From positions 1 to 43,934 of the forward strand of contig NZ_CALFYO010000023.1 in NCBI RefSeq assembly GCF_937952055.1: a DNA stretch of 43,934 bases. The letters run 5' to 3'. This stretch comes from an uncultured Piscinibacter sp. (GTDB taxonomy: Bacteria > Pseudomonadota > Gammaproteobacteria > Burkholderiales > Burkholderiaceae_C). A program made the translations under genes and the position numbers. How positions within the stretch are numbered: the stretch's first letter is position 1; each line of letters starts with the position of its first letter. Of the stretch, positions 1-7,891 are shown piece by piece. Below the pieces are notes generated by a model that was not told the DNA's origin, made no database searches, and was given only the letters and a program-made list of their open reading frames with translations.

Positions 1-200
1 GTTCAGGGCCACCTGGATTCGGTTCTCGACGTCCACGTTTGGGATTATTTTCCCATTTTGCCAGCGAGTCAAGGACCCTGCCTCCAAGATTTCACCGCCG
101 CTTCACACAAGCCCGGAAGCTTTCGAATGCCCTTCGCAAGCCGCCCGGATGCTGACGACCGTGCCGCGATGGAGCGCGGCACGCCTTCAGGAGAAGCCGC
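1..200. other. Left-edge intergenic region, possible gene fragment
   Basis: This stretch precedes the first confident gene and is less GC-rich than the rest, notably around 45-60. On the minus strand a frame stays open from about 102 down to the window edge and reads ...LTRWQNGKIIPNVDVENRI..., which loosely resembles the recognition helix and following segment of an XRE-type helix-turn-helix. No good start codon or ribosome-binding site accompanies it (only TTG at 87-85), and the window cuts it off. It may be the beginning of a minus-strand regulator, or chance. A GGAG-containing sequence at about 189-193 lies 7-8 bases before the ATG at 201 and serves as the ribosome-binding site of the next gene. 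Confidence 0.2.
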
Positions 201-2291
201 ATGCGCCGCGTTCGAGGACCCGTCTTTCCGCTGTTTCGTCACCCCGTGGCGCCGCTGTCACGCACCGGCCGGGTGGTGCTGTGCGTGCTGTTCGCCATCT
301 GGGCCTTCGCCTTGTCCGTGGCCTGGTCGCCGGCCCGTGCCGACGACGCCCAGGCCACCCCGGCCGAAGGCCCGTACTTCCACATCCGCGGCGGCGACCC
401 CGCGCTTGACCGGCTGCCGCTGAAGTCGACCCAGGTCGACGTGCGCATCGCCGGCGTGATCGCCGACGTCACCGTCAGGCAGCGCTACGCCAACGAGGGC
501 CAGCGGCCGATCGAGGCGCGCTACGTTTTTCCCGGCTCGACACGCGCCGCGGTGCACGCGATGCAGGTGAAGCTGGGCGGTCGCGTCATCGTGGCGAAGA
601 TCGACGAGAAGCAGCGTGCGCGCATCCGGCACGAGACCGCCAGGCGCGAGGGCAAGACCAGCGCGCTGCTCGAGCAGGAGCGCCCCAACGTCTTCCAGAT
701 GAACGTAGCCAACATCCTGCCCGGCGACGACGTGCAGGTGGAGCTGCGCTACACCGAGCTGGTGCTGCCCACCGAGGGGCGCTACGAGTTCGTCTTCCCC
801 ACCGTCGTCGGCCCTCGCTATCACCGCGCAGCAGCCGATGGCGGCAGCAGCTCCTTCCCGGCCACGTCGCACCTGAAGGAGGGCGAGGCCTCGCCGGCAG
901 CCTTCGAGCTGAGCCTGCGCTTCGCCTCGCCGCTGCCGGTCAGCGACGTGCGTTCGCCCTCGCACGGCATCGAGGTCGCCGGCGAGGGCACGGCGCAGGC
1001 CGAGGTCGTGCTGAGCGACGTCGGCGAGCGTGCCAACCGCGACTTCGTCCTCGCCTACCGCCTGGCCGGCGAGCGCACCGCCACCGGCCTGACGCTGTTC
1101 CGCGGCGAGGGCCAAGACGGCGGCGACGAGAACTTCTTCCTTGCCATCGTCGAGCCGCCCAGGTCCATCGCACCCGCGCAGATCAATCCGCGCGAATACA
1201 TCTTCGTGGTCGACATCTCCGGCTCGATGCACGGCCACCCCCTCGAGACCGCCAAGGTGCTGCTGCGCAACCTGATCGGCAACCTGCGGCCGAGCGACAG
1301 CTTCAACGTGATGCTGTTCTCCGGCAGCAGCCAGATGCTCAGCCCGACGCCGGTGCCGGCCACGCGCGCCAACATCGAGCGCGCCATCGCCACCATCGAC
1401 AGCTCGCGCGGCGGCGGCAGCACCGAGATCGTGCCGGCGCTGCGCCGCATCGCCGCGTTGCCCAAGGCCGACGACGTGTCGCGCAGCGTGGTCGTCGTCA
1501 CCGACGGCTACGTGACGGTGGAGAACCAGGTCTTCGAGCTGATTCGCCGCAACCTCGGCCGCAGCAACGTGTTCGCCTTCGGCATCGGCAGTTCGGTGAA
1601 CCGGCACCTGATCGAAGGCATCGCGCGCGCCGGCCAGGGCGAGCCCTTCATCGTCACCAGGCCGGAACTGGCCGCCGCGCAGGCCGAACGCCTGCGCAGG
1701 ATGATCGACGCGCCCGTGCTGACGGGGCTGCGCGCGCGCTTCGAGGGGTTGGAGGTCTACGACGTCGAACCCGCTGCGCTGGACGCGTTGCCCGACGTGC
1801 TCGGCGGCCGCCCGGTGCTGATCCATGGCAAGTGGCGCGGCGAGCCGAGCGGGCAGCTGGTGCTGGAAGGCCAGGCCGCCGGCGGATCGCACACCGACGT
1901 GGTGCCGGTCGGCGCACCGGACGACGGCGCCGCGGCGCTGCGCCTTCTGTGGGCGCGCAGCCGCATCCAGCAGCTCTCCGACCAGGAAGCGCTGGAAGGC
2001 GGGAGCGGGCAGCGCGAGGCGATCACCGCGATCGGCCTGCACTACAGCCTGCTCACGCAGTACACCAGCTTCATCGCGGTCGACCAGGTCGTGCGCACCC
2101 GCGACGCGGCCGTGGCAGCGAACCAGCCGCTGCCGCTGCCGCAGGGCGTGAGCCACCTCGCCGTCGGCGAGGGCCCAGGCGCCGAAGTCGGCGCCGCGGT
2201 GCCGAGCACGCCGGAGCCGGCCGCCTGGCTGTCGCTGCTGGTGGTGCTGGGGCTGGTCGGCGTGGCCCTGTCCGGCCGCGGCAAGTGGTGA
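201..2291 (+). CDS. VIT and VWA domain protein with PEP-CTERM-like sorting signal
   Basis: A 696-residue exported protein. An N-terminal hydrophobic segment (about residues 24-46, ending in ARA) looks like a signal peptide. A vault inter-alpha-trypsin (VIT) domain covers roughly 60-190. A von Willebrand A domain starts near 333 with the metal-binding DISGS signature (D338, S340, S342), followed by GGGSTEI and VVTDGY, so its MIDAS site looks intact. The C-terminus ends with P-E-P at 671-673, a hydrophobic helix and a short basic tail (GRGKW): the three-part layout of an exosortase sorting signal. An exosortase gene starts 10 bases downstream, so this is the likely dedicated substrate. The domain pair is the same as in the marine proteobacterial sortase target proteins, which use a true sortase instead. 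A surface or periplasmic adhesion role is inference. Confidence 0.88.
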   Translation: MRRVRGPVFPLFRHPVAPLSRTGRVVLCVLFAIWAFALSVAWSPARADDAQATPAEGPYFHIRGGDPALDRLPLKSTQVDVRIAGVIADVTVRQRYANEGQRPIEARYVFPGSTRAAVHAMQVKLGGRVIVAKIDEKQRARIRHETARREGKTSALLEQERPNVFQMNVANILPGDDVQVELRYTELVLPTEGRYEFVFPTVVGPRYHRAAADGGSSSFPATSHLKEGEASPAAFELSLRFASPLPVSDVRSPSHGIEVAGEGTAQAEVVLSDVGERANRDFVLAYRLAGERTATGLTLFRGEGQDGGDENFFLAIVEPPRSIAPAQINPREYIFVVDISGSMHGHPLETAKVLLRNLIGNLRPSDSFNVMLFSGSSQMLSPTPVPATRANIERAIATIDSSRGGGSTEIVPALRRIAALPKADDVSRSVVVVTDGYVTVENQVFELIRRNLGRSNVFAFGIGSSVNRHLIEGIARAGQGEPFIVTRPELAAAQAERLRRMIDAPVLTGLRARFEGLEVYDVEPAALDALPDVLGGRPVLIHGKWRGEPSGQLVLEGQAAGGSHTDVVPVGAPDDGAAALRLLWARSRIQQLSDQEALEGGSGQREAITAIGLHYSLLTQYTSFIAVDQVVRTRDAAVAANQPLPLPQGVSHLAVGEGPGAEVGAAVPSTPEPAAWLSLLVVLGLVGVALSGRGKW

Positions 2292-2301
2292 GGGGGCAGC
2301 C

Positions 2302-3168
2302 ATGCAACTCACCTCGATGTGGATGCGCCCGCGAGCCGCCTTCGCCGGCACCGCCCCGGTGCTGGCCTGCCGGCCCTCCTACCTCTCGCCGATGGGCTGG
2401 CTGGCGCTGCAGGCCGGCGCGCTGTGGCCGCACGGCGCCTGGATGGCGCGGCGCGTGCAGGATGGCTCGGACGACCCGCTCGGCCTGGCCGCCATCGCCG
2501 CGCTGCTGCTGTTGCTGACGCTGCGCGCCCACACGCTGCGCATCGCGCCGCAGACCGGGTGGCTGGCCGCGGCCGCGGCGCTCACCGCGGCCGCCAGTGC
2601 GGCGCCGTGGATCGCGCCGCCACTGCTCGCCGCGCTGCTCGCCGCGCTGGCGCTGGCCTGTGCGCTGATGGCCTGGTTGCCGGCGAGCGGGCCGCGCACG
2701 CCGCTCGCCGCGCTGGTGGTGCTGGCGCTGCCGCTGCTCTCGTCGCTGCAGTACTACGGCGGCTACCCGCTGCGCGTGCTCACTGCCGAGCTCAGCGCCT
2801 GGGCCATGCAGCTCGCCGGCCTCGACGCCGTGCGCAGCGGCGCCTCGATGCTGGTGCGCGGCCAGCTGATCATGGTCGATGCGCCCTGCTCGGGCGTGCA
2901 GATGGCCTGGCTGGCCTGGTTCTGCGCCTGCGCGGTGGCAGCGCTGACGGCGCTGCGCGACCGTGCCTTCCTGCGCCGGCTGCCGCTCGTCGGCGTGCTG
3001 GTGCTGGCGGGCAACGTGCTGCGCAACAGCGTGCTCGTCGCGCTGGAGTCGCGTCCGCAGGGGCTGGACGCGACGCTGCACGAGGCGATCGGCCTGGCCG
3101 TGCTGGCGGCGGTGTGCAGCGCGGTGATCGTGATGATGAAGGGAGGTCGTCGTGAAGTTCTGGTCTAG
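2302..3168 (+). CDS. Exosortase family transpeptidase-like membrane protein
   Basis: A 288-residue polytopic membrane protein with about eight hydrophobic helices. The exosortase/archaeosortase catalytic residues can be placed: Cys196 in APCSG, Arg241 in GNVLRN and His260 in LHEAIG, in the family's usual order Cys-Arg-His. Exosortases are thought to cleave C-terminal PEP-CTERM signals and transfer the protein to an acceptor at the cell envelope. A GAGGGGG ribosome-binding site lies just before the ATG at 2302. The gene overlaps the next by 17 bases, and its presumed substrate is the gene immediately upstream. I do not assign a lettered exosortase subtype, since that needs a profile search. 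Confidence 0.88.
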   Translation: MQLTSMWMRPRAAFAGTAPVLACRPSYLSPMGWLALQAGALWPHGAWMARRVQDGSDDPLGLAAIAALLLLLTLRAHTLRIAPQTGWLAAAAALTAAASAAPWIAPPLLAALLAALALACALMAWLPASGPRTPLAALVVLALPLLSSLQYYGGYPLRVLTAELSAWAMQLAGLDAVRSGASMLVRGQLIMVDAPCSGVQMAWLAWFCACAVAALTALRDRAFLRRLPLVGVLVLAGNVLRNSVLVALESRPQGLDATLHEAIGLAVLAAVCSAVIVMMKGGRREVLV

Positions 3169-3673
3169 ACACTGGCCGGCGCTCACCCTGCTGCTGCTCG
3201 TGCTCTCGGCGTCGCTGCCACTGCTGTCGGCGCCGCGCAGCGGGCCCGTGGCGCCGCACGTCGAATGGCCGCAGCAATGGGACGGCCGCGCGCTGCGCCC
3301 GCTGGCGCTCAGCGATGTCGAGCAGCGCTTCGCGGCACGATTTCCCGGCGCCATCGGCCGCTTCTCCGACGGGCAGCGCGTGCTCGTGCTGCGCCAGGTC
3401 AACGCGCCCACGCGCATGCTGCATCCGGCGGCGGATTGTTTCCGCGGCCTGGGCTATCGCATCGAGGCCACGCAGCTCGAGCGCGATGCGCAGCAGCGCC
3501 TGTGGCGCTGCTTCGAGGCGCAGGGCACCGACGGCCGGCGGCTGCGTGTCTGCGAGCGCATCGCCGGCGAGGACGGCAGCGCGTTCATCGATCCCTCGTC
3601 CTGGTTCTGGGCCGCGTCGCTCGGGCAATCGCGCGGCCCGTGGCAGGCGGTCACCGTGGTGGAGGCGTTGTGA
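3152..3673 (+). CDS. EpsI-like (DUF3485-type) exosortase-associated protein
   Basis: A 173-residue protein with one N-terminal membrane segment (about 8-26) and a soluble remainder. The segment HPAADCFRGLGY (about 90-101) resembles the conserved His...Cys...Gly motif of EpsI/DUF3485 proteins, which are encoded beside or fused to exosortases. Its molecular role is unknown even in characterised systems; it probably works with the exosortase on the outer face of the inner membrane. It overlaps the exosortase gene by 17 bases and the following gene by 4, which implies translational coupling. The family link rests on one motif plus context. Confidence 0.72.
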   Translation: MKFWSRHWPALTLLLLVLSASLPLLSAPRSGPVAPHVEWPQQWDGRALRPLALSDVEQRFAARFPGAIGRFSDGQRVLVLRQVNAPTRMLHPAADCFRGLGYRIEATQLERDAQQRLWRCFEAQGTDGRRLRVCERIAGEDGSAFIDPSSWFWAASLGQSRGPWQAVTVVEAL

Positions 3674-4932
3674 AGAAGATCATGCTGTTCCTGGCCGGCC
3701 TGATGCTGGCCGTCTCGACGGTGGCGGCAGCGCTGGCCGCGGTGACGCTGCGTGCGCTGGCGCCGCAACCCGGCGAGTGGTCGACGACGCTCGCGCTCGG
3801 GCGCTGGCAGAAGCCGGCCAGCGTGCCCACGCTGATGCGCTGGGCGACGCACCCGCTGGTGCTGCCGCGGCTGCACGGCCGGCAGATCGCCGGGTGGCGG
3901 CTGCAGGTGAGGGGCGAGCACGGGCTCGAGGCGTCGTGCGCGCCCTGCCGCGTGCAGATCGACGCGCTGGGCCCGCAACCGGTGACGATCGATGCCATGC
4001 GGCTGACGCTGCAGGTGCGCGGCGCCGACCGCTTCGACGGCACGCTGCGGCTGGGTGCCGGCGCCAAACCGGTGACGCTGCCGTGGCATGCCGAGTTGAA
4101 GGCCGCGGGCCTGGCCCTGCAGGCCGAGTTCGCGCCGACGCCGCTGGCGAGCTTGCTCGCGCCGTTCGGCGCTGCACTGCCCGAGGCAAAGCGGGCGCGC
4201 ATCGACGGCAGCCTCTCCCTGCGGGCGGAAGCCACGTGGGGCACGCAGGGCCTGCGCTTCACCCGCCTCGTGCCGCGCCTGGCCGATGTCGCGGTCGATG
4301 GCCTGGGCACCGAGTCGCTGCTCGATGCCGACGCCGGCGCACGCTGCCGGCCGCAGCCGGCCATCGGCCGCGTCGAGGGCTGGATCCAGAACGCGGTGAT
4401 CGCCGCCGAGGACCAGCGCTTCTTCGAGCATCCCGGCTACGAGCTGGACGCCTGGGTGTCGGCGCTGAGGGCCAACCAGCGCGACGGCGAGCCGCTGCAG
4501 GGCGCGAGCACCATCACCCAGCAGCTCGCGAAGCTGCTGTTCACCGGCGACGAGCGTGACCCCATGCGCAAGCTGCGCGAATGGCTGTACGCGGTGGAGA
4601 TGGAGCGCACGCTCGGCAAGGGGCGCATCCTGCAGCTCTACCTGGCGGTGCTGCCCTGGGGCGACGGCATCTGCGGCGCCGAAGCCGCCGCCCGGCACCA
4701 CCTCGGCAAGCCGGCGAACCAGCTCAAGCCGCGCGAAGCCGCTTGGTTGGCCAGCCTGCTGGTCAACCCCGACACGCAGCTGCGCCGCTGGGCGGTGGAC
4801 GAAGAGGCCGCGCGCGAGCGCGCCGCCTGGGTGTTGAAGGGCATCACGCGGCTGCCGCGCGAGCGGCGCGAAGCGGAACTGGATGCGCTGGTGAGCTGGC
4901 GGCCGCCGATCGGGCGCGGTGCGCCGCGCTGA
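3670..4932 (+). CDS. GT51 peptidoglycan glycosyltransferase without transpeptidase domain
   Basis: A 420-residue protein from the GTG at 3670, chosen because it overlaps the preceding stop and opens directly into a signal anchor (KKIMLFLAGLMLAV). Residues about 45-240 are a beta-rich region I do not recognise. The C-terminal part is a family-51 glycosyltransferase: EDQRFFEHPG (catalytic Glu247), GASTITQQ at 278-285, RKLRE (motif 3) and GRILQLYL (motif 4). This family polymerises lipid II into glycan strands. There is no penicillin-binding transpeptidase domain, as in MtgA, but the protein is much longer than MtgA. Motif 4 differs from the usual ILExYLN: Gln replaces Glu and Ala replaces Asn. 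Its place as last gene of the exosortase cassette suggests a role in linking the sorted protein to the wall, which is inference. Confidence 0.82.
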   Translation: MKKIMLFLAGLMLAVSTVAAALAAVTLRALAPQPGEWSTTLALGRWQKPASVPTLMRWATHPLVLPRLHGRQIAGWRLQVRGEHGLEASCAPCRVQIDALGPQPVTIDAMRLTLQVRGADRFDGTLRLGAGAKPVTLPWHAELKAAGLALQAEFAPTPLASLLAPFGAALPEAKRARIDGSLSLRAEATWGTQGLRFTRLVPRLADVAVDGLGTESLLDADAGARCRPQPAIGRVEGWIQNAVIAAEDQRFFEHPGYELDAWVSALRANQRDGEPLQGASTITQQLAKLLFTGDERDPMRKLREWLYAVEMERTLGKGRILQLYLAVLPWGDGICGAEAAARHHLGKPANQLKPREAAWLASLLVNPDTQLRRWAVDEEAARERAAWVLKGITRLPRERREAELDALVSWRPPIGRGAPR

Positions 4933-4947
4933 CCTGTCGTGCCGAGC

Positions 4948-5733
4948 TCAGAGCCGCATGCGCGGCGGCGTGGTCGTTGTTGGCGCCGCGCCGCCGAGCC
5001 AGTCATTCACCAGCGCCTCCAGGTCTCCGTCCTGCGCCGCCTGCCAGACCCACTCCGGCGCCATCACGCGCGTGCCGGCGGAACTGTCCGGCAACGCTTT
5101 CGCGAGTGCGACGACCAGTGCCGCCACCTTCGCCGCGCGCACCGGCTGCTCGCGCTGCGGCACCATCATGCGCAGCTGCGCGAGCACGAGGTCGGCCACG
5201 CGCTGCAGGCCGGGCCGGCGCAGCGCGTCGGGGCGCTGAGCGGTGCGCAGCAGCGCCACGTGATCGAAGCCGAGCGCGGCCACCGCCTGCTCGTCCAGCG
5301 TCGCCAGGCCGGCCTTCAGCGCCTGCGGCAGCGAGGCGCTGTCGTGCGGCATTACGACGATCAGGTGGCGCACGCCGCAGGCGAGCAACCGGATCGCCAG
5401 CGGCAGCAGCTGCTCCGGCTGCGGCTGCAGCAAGGCGGCCTCTCGGCCGTTGACGTGGCGCGGCCTGTCGAACACCACCGCCGCCAGTCGCACCCGAGCA
5501 TCGGGTGTGTCGCCGAGCGTGGCCGCGTCCTGCGTCTCCAGCCCCTGCACGGTGGCGTGGAAATCCTGCGTCACCAGCACGCGCACCGGCGCAAAGGCGC
5601 GTGAGGCAAGCAGTGCTTCGAGCACCGCCGCGCCCAGCGCGCCGCCTCCGCCGGCGACGATCACGCCGGGCTGCGGCGCGCTTGCCGGCAGCATGCCACG
5701 GCCGGCGCGCAATGCCTGCTTGACCAGCTCCAT
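4948..5733 (-). CDS. Rossmann-fold NAD(P)-binding family protein
   Basis: A 261-residue soluble protein if started at the ATG at 5733 (MELVKQAL). A longer frame reaches 5814, but its extra N-terminus is non-conserved-looking and runs into the lemA promoter. Residues 23-41 (VIVAGGGGALGAAVLEALL) form a glycine-rich beta-alpha-beta nucleotide-binding fold like that of short atypical NAD(P)-binding proteins (HTATIP2/YwnB type). No catalytic Tyr-x-x-x-Lys motif is evident. It converges with the glycosyltransferase gene 15 bases away and diverges from lemA. Its substrate is unknown. Confidence 0.6.
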   Translation of the reverse strand: MELVKQALRAGRGMLPASAPQPGVIVAGGGGALGAAVLEALLASRAFAPVRVLVTQDFHATVQGLETQDAATLGDTPDARVRLAAVVFDRPRHVNGREAALLQPQPEQLLPLAIRLLACGVRHLIVVMPHDSASLPQALKAGLATLDEQAVAALGFDHVALLRTAQRPDALRRPGLQRVADLVLAQLRMMVPQREQPVRAAKVAALVVALAKALPDSSAGTRVMAPEWVWQAAQDGDLEALVNDWLGGAAPTTTTPPRMRL

Positions 5734-5829
5734 AAAGCAATTGTCGCGGGTGCATTGAATTGACGCCGCGCGGTCCCACATCCGGCCTCGCGGAGTACCA
5801 TCGCCGCGCTTCAACCGGGAGACCCGACC

Positions 5830-6450
5830 ATGCTCAAGACCCTTGTCCGCTCCTCACGCGCCGCTGGCGTCGCGCTGCTGGCGGCCGTCGCGCTCAGCGG
5901 CTGCGGCTACAACGACTTCCAGCGCCTGGACGAGCAGACCAAGTCGGCCTGGTCGGAAGTGCTCAACCAGTACCAGCGTCGCGCCGACCTGATCCCCAAC
6001 ATCGTCGCCACCGTCAAGGGCGAGGCGAACTTCGAGCAGGAGACGCTGACCAAGGTGGTGGAGGCGCGCGCCAAGGCCACCTCCATCCAGGCGACGCCGG
6101 AACTGGTCAACAACCCCGAGGCGTTCAACAAGTTCCAGGCCGCGCAGGGCGAACTGTCGAGCGCGTTGTCGCGCCTGATGGTGGTGGTCGAGAACTACCC
6201 GAACCTGAAGGCCAACCAGGGCTTCCAGGACCTGCGCGTGCAGCTCGAGGGCACCGAGAACCGCATCACCGTGGCGCGCGGCCGCTACGTCAAGGCGGTG
6301 CAGGACTACAACGTGCTCGCACGCAGCTTCCCGACCAACCTGACGGCGATGCTGTTCAGTTACCAGGTCAAGCCGAACTTCAGCGTGCAGAACGAGGCGC
6401 AGATCTCGCAGCCGCCCGCAGTGAGCTTCGACAAGCCCGCCTCGAAGTGA
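5830..6450 (+). CDS. LemA family lipoprotein
   Basis: A 206-residue protein with a lipoprotein signal (ALSGC, lipidated Cys25) followed by a LemA domain: YNDFQRLDEQTKSAWSEV, then NQYQRRADLIPNIV, which is the family's most conserved block, and a long helical bundle. LemA proteins are membrane-attached helical proteins of unclear function that commonly sit upstream of TPM-domain genes, as here. A GGGAGA ribosome-binding site lies about 7 bases before the ATG. The next gene starts 4 bases after the stop, so the three genes from 5830 to 7860 form one operon. Confidence 0.9.
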   Translation: MLKTLVRSSRAAGVALLAAVALSGCGYNDFQRLDEQTKSAWSEVLNQYQRRADLIPNIVATVKGEANFEQETLTKVVEARAKATSIQATPELVNNPEAFNKFQAAQGELSSALSRLMVVVENYPNLKANQGFQDLRVQLEGTENRITVARGRYVKAVQDYNVLARSFPTNLTAMLFSYQVKPNFSVQNEAQISQPPAVSFDKPASK

Positions 6451-6454
6451 TGCC

Positions 6455-7354
6455 GTGACGCGTCTGTGGCGGCTCCTGGTGGCTGCCGCGCTGTGCGGCG
6501 CGGCGGCGCTCGCCCAGGCGCAGGACGTGCTGCCGGTGCCGCCGCTGTCCGGCCGCGTGATCGACCAGACCGGCACGCTGACGCCGGCGCAGCAGCAGGC
6601 GATGAGCGACAAGCTCGCCGCGATCGAGGCGAAGCGCGGCTCGCAGCTCGTCGTGCTGATCGTCGCCACCACCCAGCCCGAGGACATCGCGGCCTACGCG
6701 CAGCGCGTCGGCGACAGCTGGAAGATCGGCCGCCTGGCGGTGGGCGACGGCGCGTTGATCGTGGTGGCCAAGAATGACCGGCGCGTGAACATCCAGGTGG
6801 CCAAGGCACTGGAAGGGGCGATCCCGGACCTCGCCGCCAAGCGGATCATCAGCGAGGTGATCAGCCCGGCCTTCCGCCAGGGCGACTTCGCCGGCGGACT
6901 CAACGCGGCGATCGACCGGCTCGATGCGCGCATCGGCGGCGAAGGCCTGCCCGAGCCTTCGGCGAAGGCCGCCAAGCCCTCGGGCAAGGGCTTCAACTTC
7001 GAGGACCTGGCGATCTTCATGTTCGTCGCCGTGCCGGTCATCGGTGCGGTGCTCACCGGCATGCTCGGCCGCAAGCTCGGCTCGCTGGGCACGGCCGCGA
7101 TCGCCGGCGGCATGACCTGGGCGTTCACCACCAGCACGCTGATTGCCATCGGCGCCGGCTTCGTCGCGCTGATCCTCGTCGGCGTGATGGCTTCGGGGGC
7201 GTCGCGCCGCGGCGTGTCGCGCGGACATTCGCAGGGCGGGCCGGTGATCTGGGGCGGCGGCAGCGGCGGCGGGTGGGGCGGCGGCGACGGCGGCGGCTTC
7301 AGCTCGGGCGGCGGCGGCGACTTCGGCGGCGGCGGCGCCTCGGGAGACTGGTGA
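6455..7354 (+). CDS. TPM domain membrane protein with Gly-rich tail
   Basis: A 299-residue protein starting at a GTG. It has a signal peptide (1-22, ending AQAQ), then a TPM domain (TLP18.3/Psb32/MOLO-1 family, about 32-160), beginning VIDQTGTLTPAQQQAM, which is the typical opening. One or two membrane helices follow between about 184 and 250, then a Gly/Ser-rich tail (about 265-299) rich in GGG and GGGD runs and ending GDW. Family members are envelope proteins linked to membrane or photosystem repair, some with phosphatase activity. The Gly-rich tail is usual for bacterial members beside LemA. The stop overlaps the next start by one base. Confidence 0.9.
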   Translation: MTRLWRLLVAAALCGAAALAQAQDVLPVPPLSGRVIDQTGTLTPAQQQAMSDKLAAIEAKRGSQLVVLIVATTQPEDIAAYAQRVGDSWKIGRLAVGDGALIVVAKNDRRVNIQVAKALEGAIPDLAAKRIISEVISPAFRQGDFAGGLNAAIDRLDARIGGEGLPEPSAKAAKPSGKGFNFEDLAIFMFVAVPVIGAVLTGMLGRKLGSLGTAAIAGGMTWAFTTSTLIAIGAGFVALILVGVMASGASRRGVSRGHSQGGPVIWGGGSGGGWGGGDGGGFSSGGGGDFGGGGASGDW

Positions 7355-7860
7355 TGAACCGCTTCGTGCGCATCTTCAAGCATCGCTGGACCGACGAGCG
7401 CGACCTCGCCCGCGCCCTCGACGCCGCCACGCTGGCGCGCATCCAGGCGCGCGTGGCGGCGAGCGAGCGGCGCCACAGCGGCGAGATCCGCGTCTGCGCC
7501 GAGGCCGGCCTGCCGCTGAGCTACCTGTGGCGCGGCGCGACGGCCCGCGAGCGCGCGGTGGCGATGTTCGGCAAGCTGCGCGTCTGGGACACCGAGCAGA
7601 ACAACGGCGTGTTGATCTACCTGCTGCTCGCCGAACACCGCATCGAGATCGTCGCCGACCGCGGGCTGAACCGGCATGTCGGCCCGGCGCGGTGGCAGGA
7701 GTTGATGGAGCGCATGCGCAGCGCCTTCCGCGCCGGGCAGTTCGAGGCCGGGCTCAACGACGCGATCGACGCGGTCGACGCCTTGCTGGTGCAGCACTTC
7801 CCATTGGCGCCGGGCGAGCACAACCCGAACGAGCTGGCGGACACGCCGCACCTGCGCTGA
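7354..7860 (+). CDS. Second TPM domain protein, cytoplasmic type
   Basis: A 168-residue protein beginning at the ATG at 7354, which overlaps the previous stop (TGATG). It has no signal peptide. Residues about 30-150 form a second TPM domain: ERRHSGEIRVCAE, WDTEQNNGVLIYLLL and RIEIVADRGL match the family's core strands. Pairing of a membrane-anchored and a soluble TPM protein behind LemA is a recurrent arrangement. The C-terminal LAPGEHNPNELADTP tail is common in this subgroup. Exact function is unknown; a role in envelope stress is inference. Confidence 0.87.
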   Translation: MNRFVRIFKHRWTDERDLARALDAATLARIQARVAASERRHSGEIRVCAEAGLPLSYLWRGATARERAVAMFGKLRVWDTEQNNGVLIYLLLAEHRIEIVADRGLNRHVGPARWQELMERMRSAFRAGQFEAGLNDAIDAVDALLVQHFPLAPGEHNPNELADTPHLR

Positions 7861-7891
7861 AAAGCCGGGCTCGCCGCACAATACCGCGGCG

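Noticed and set aside
258..2351. Long antisense ORF opposite the VIT/VWA gene
   Set aside because: A shadow frame caused by high GC: the protein is His/Arg/Ala-rich without domains, while the plus strand encodes clear VIT, VWA and PEP-CTERM features.
7250..7345. GGC-rich low-complexity stretch as a separate repeat element
   Set aside because: It is the coding sequence of the Gly-rich tail typical of TPM-domain proteins beside LemA.
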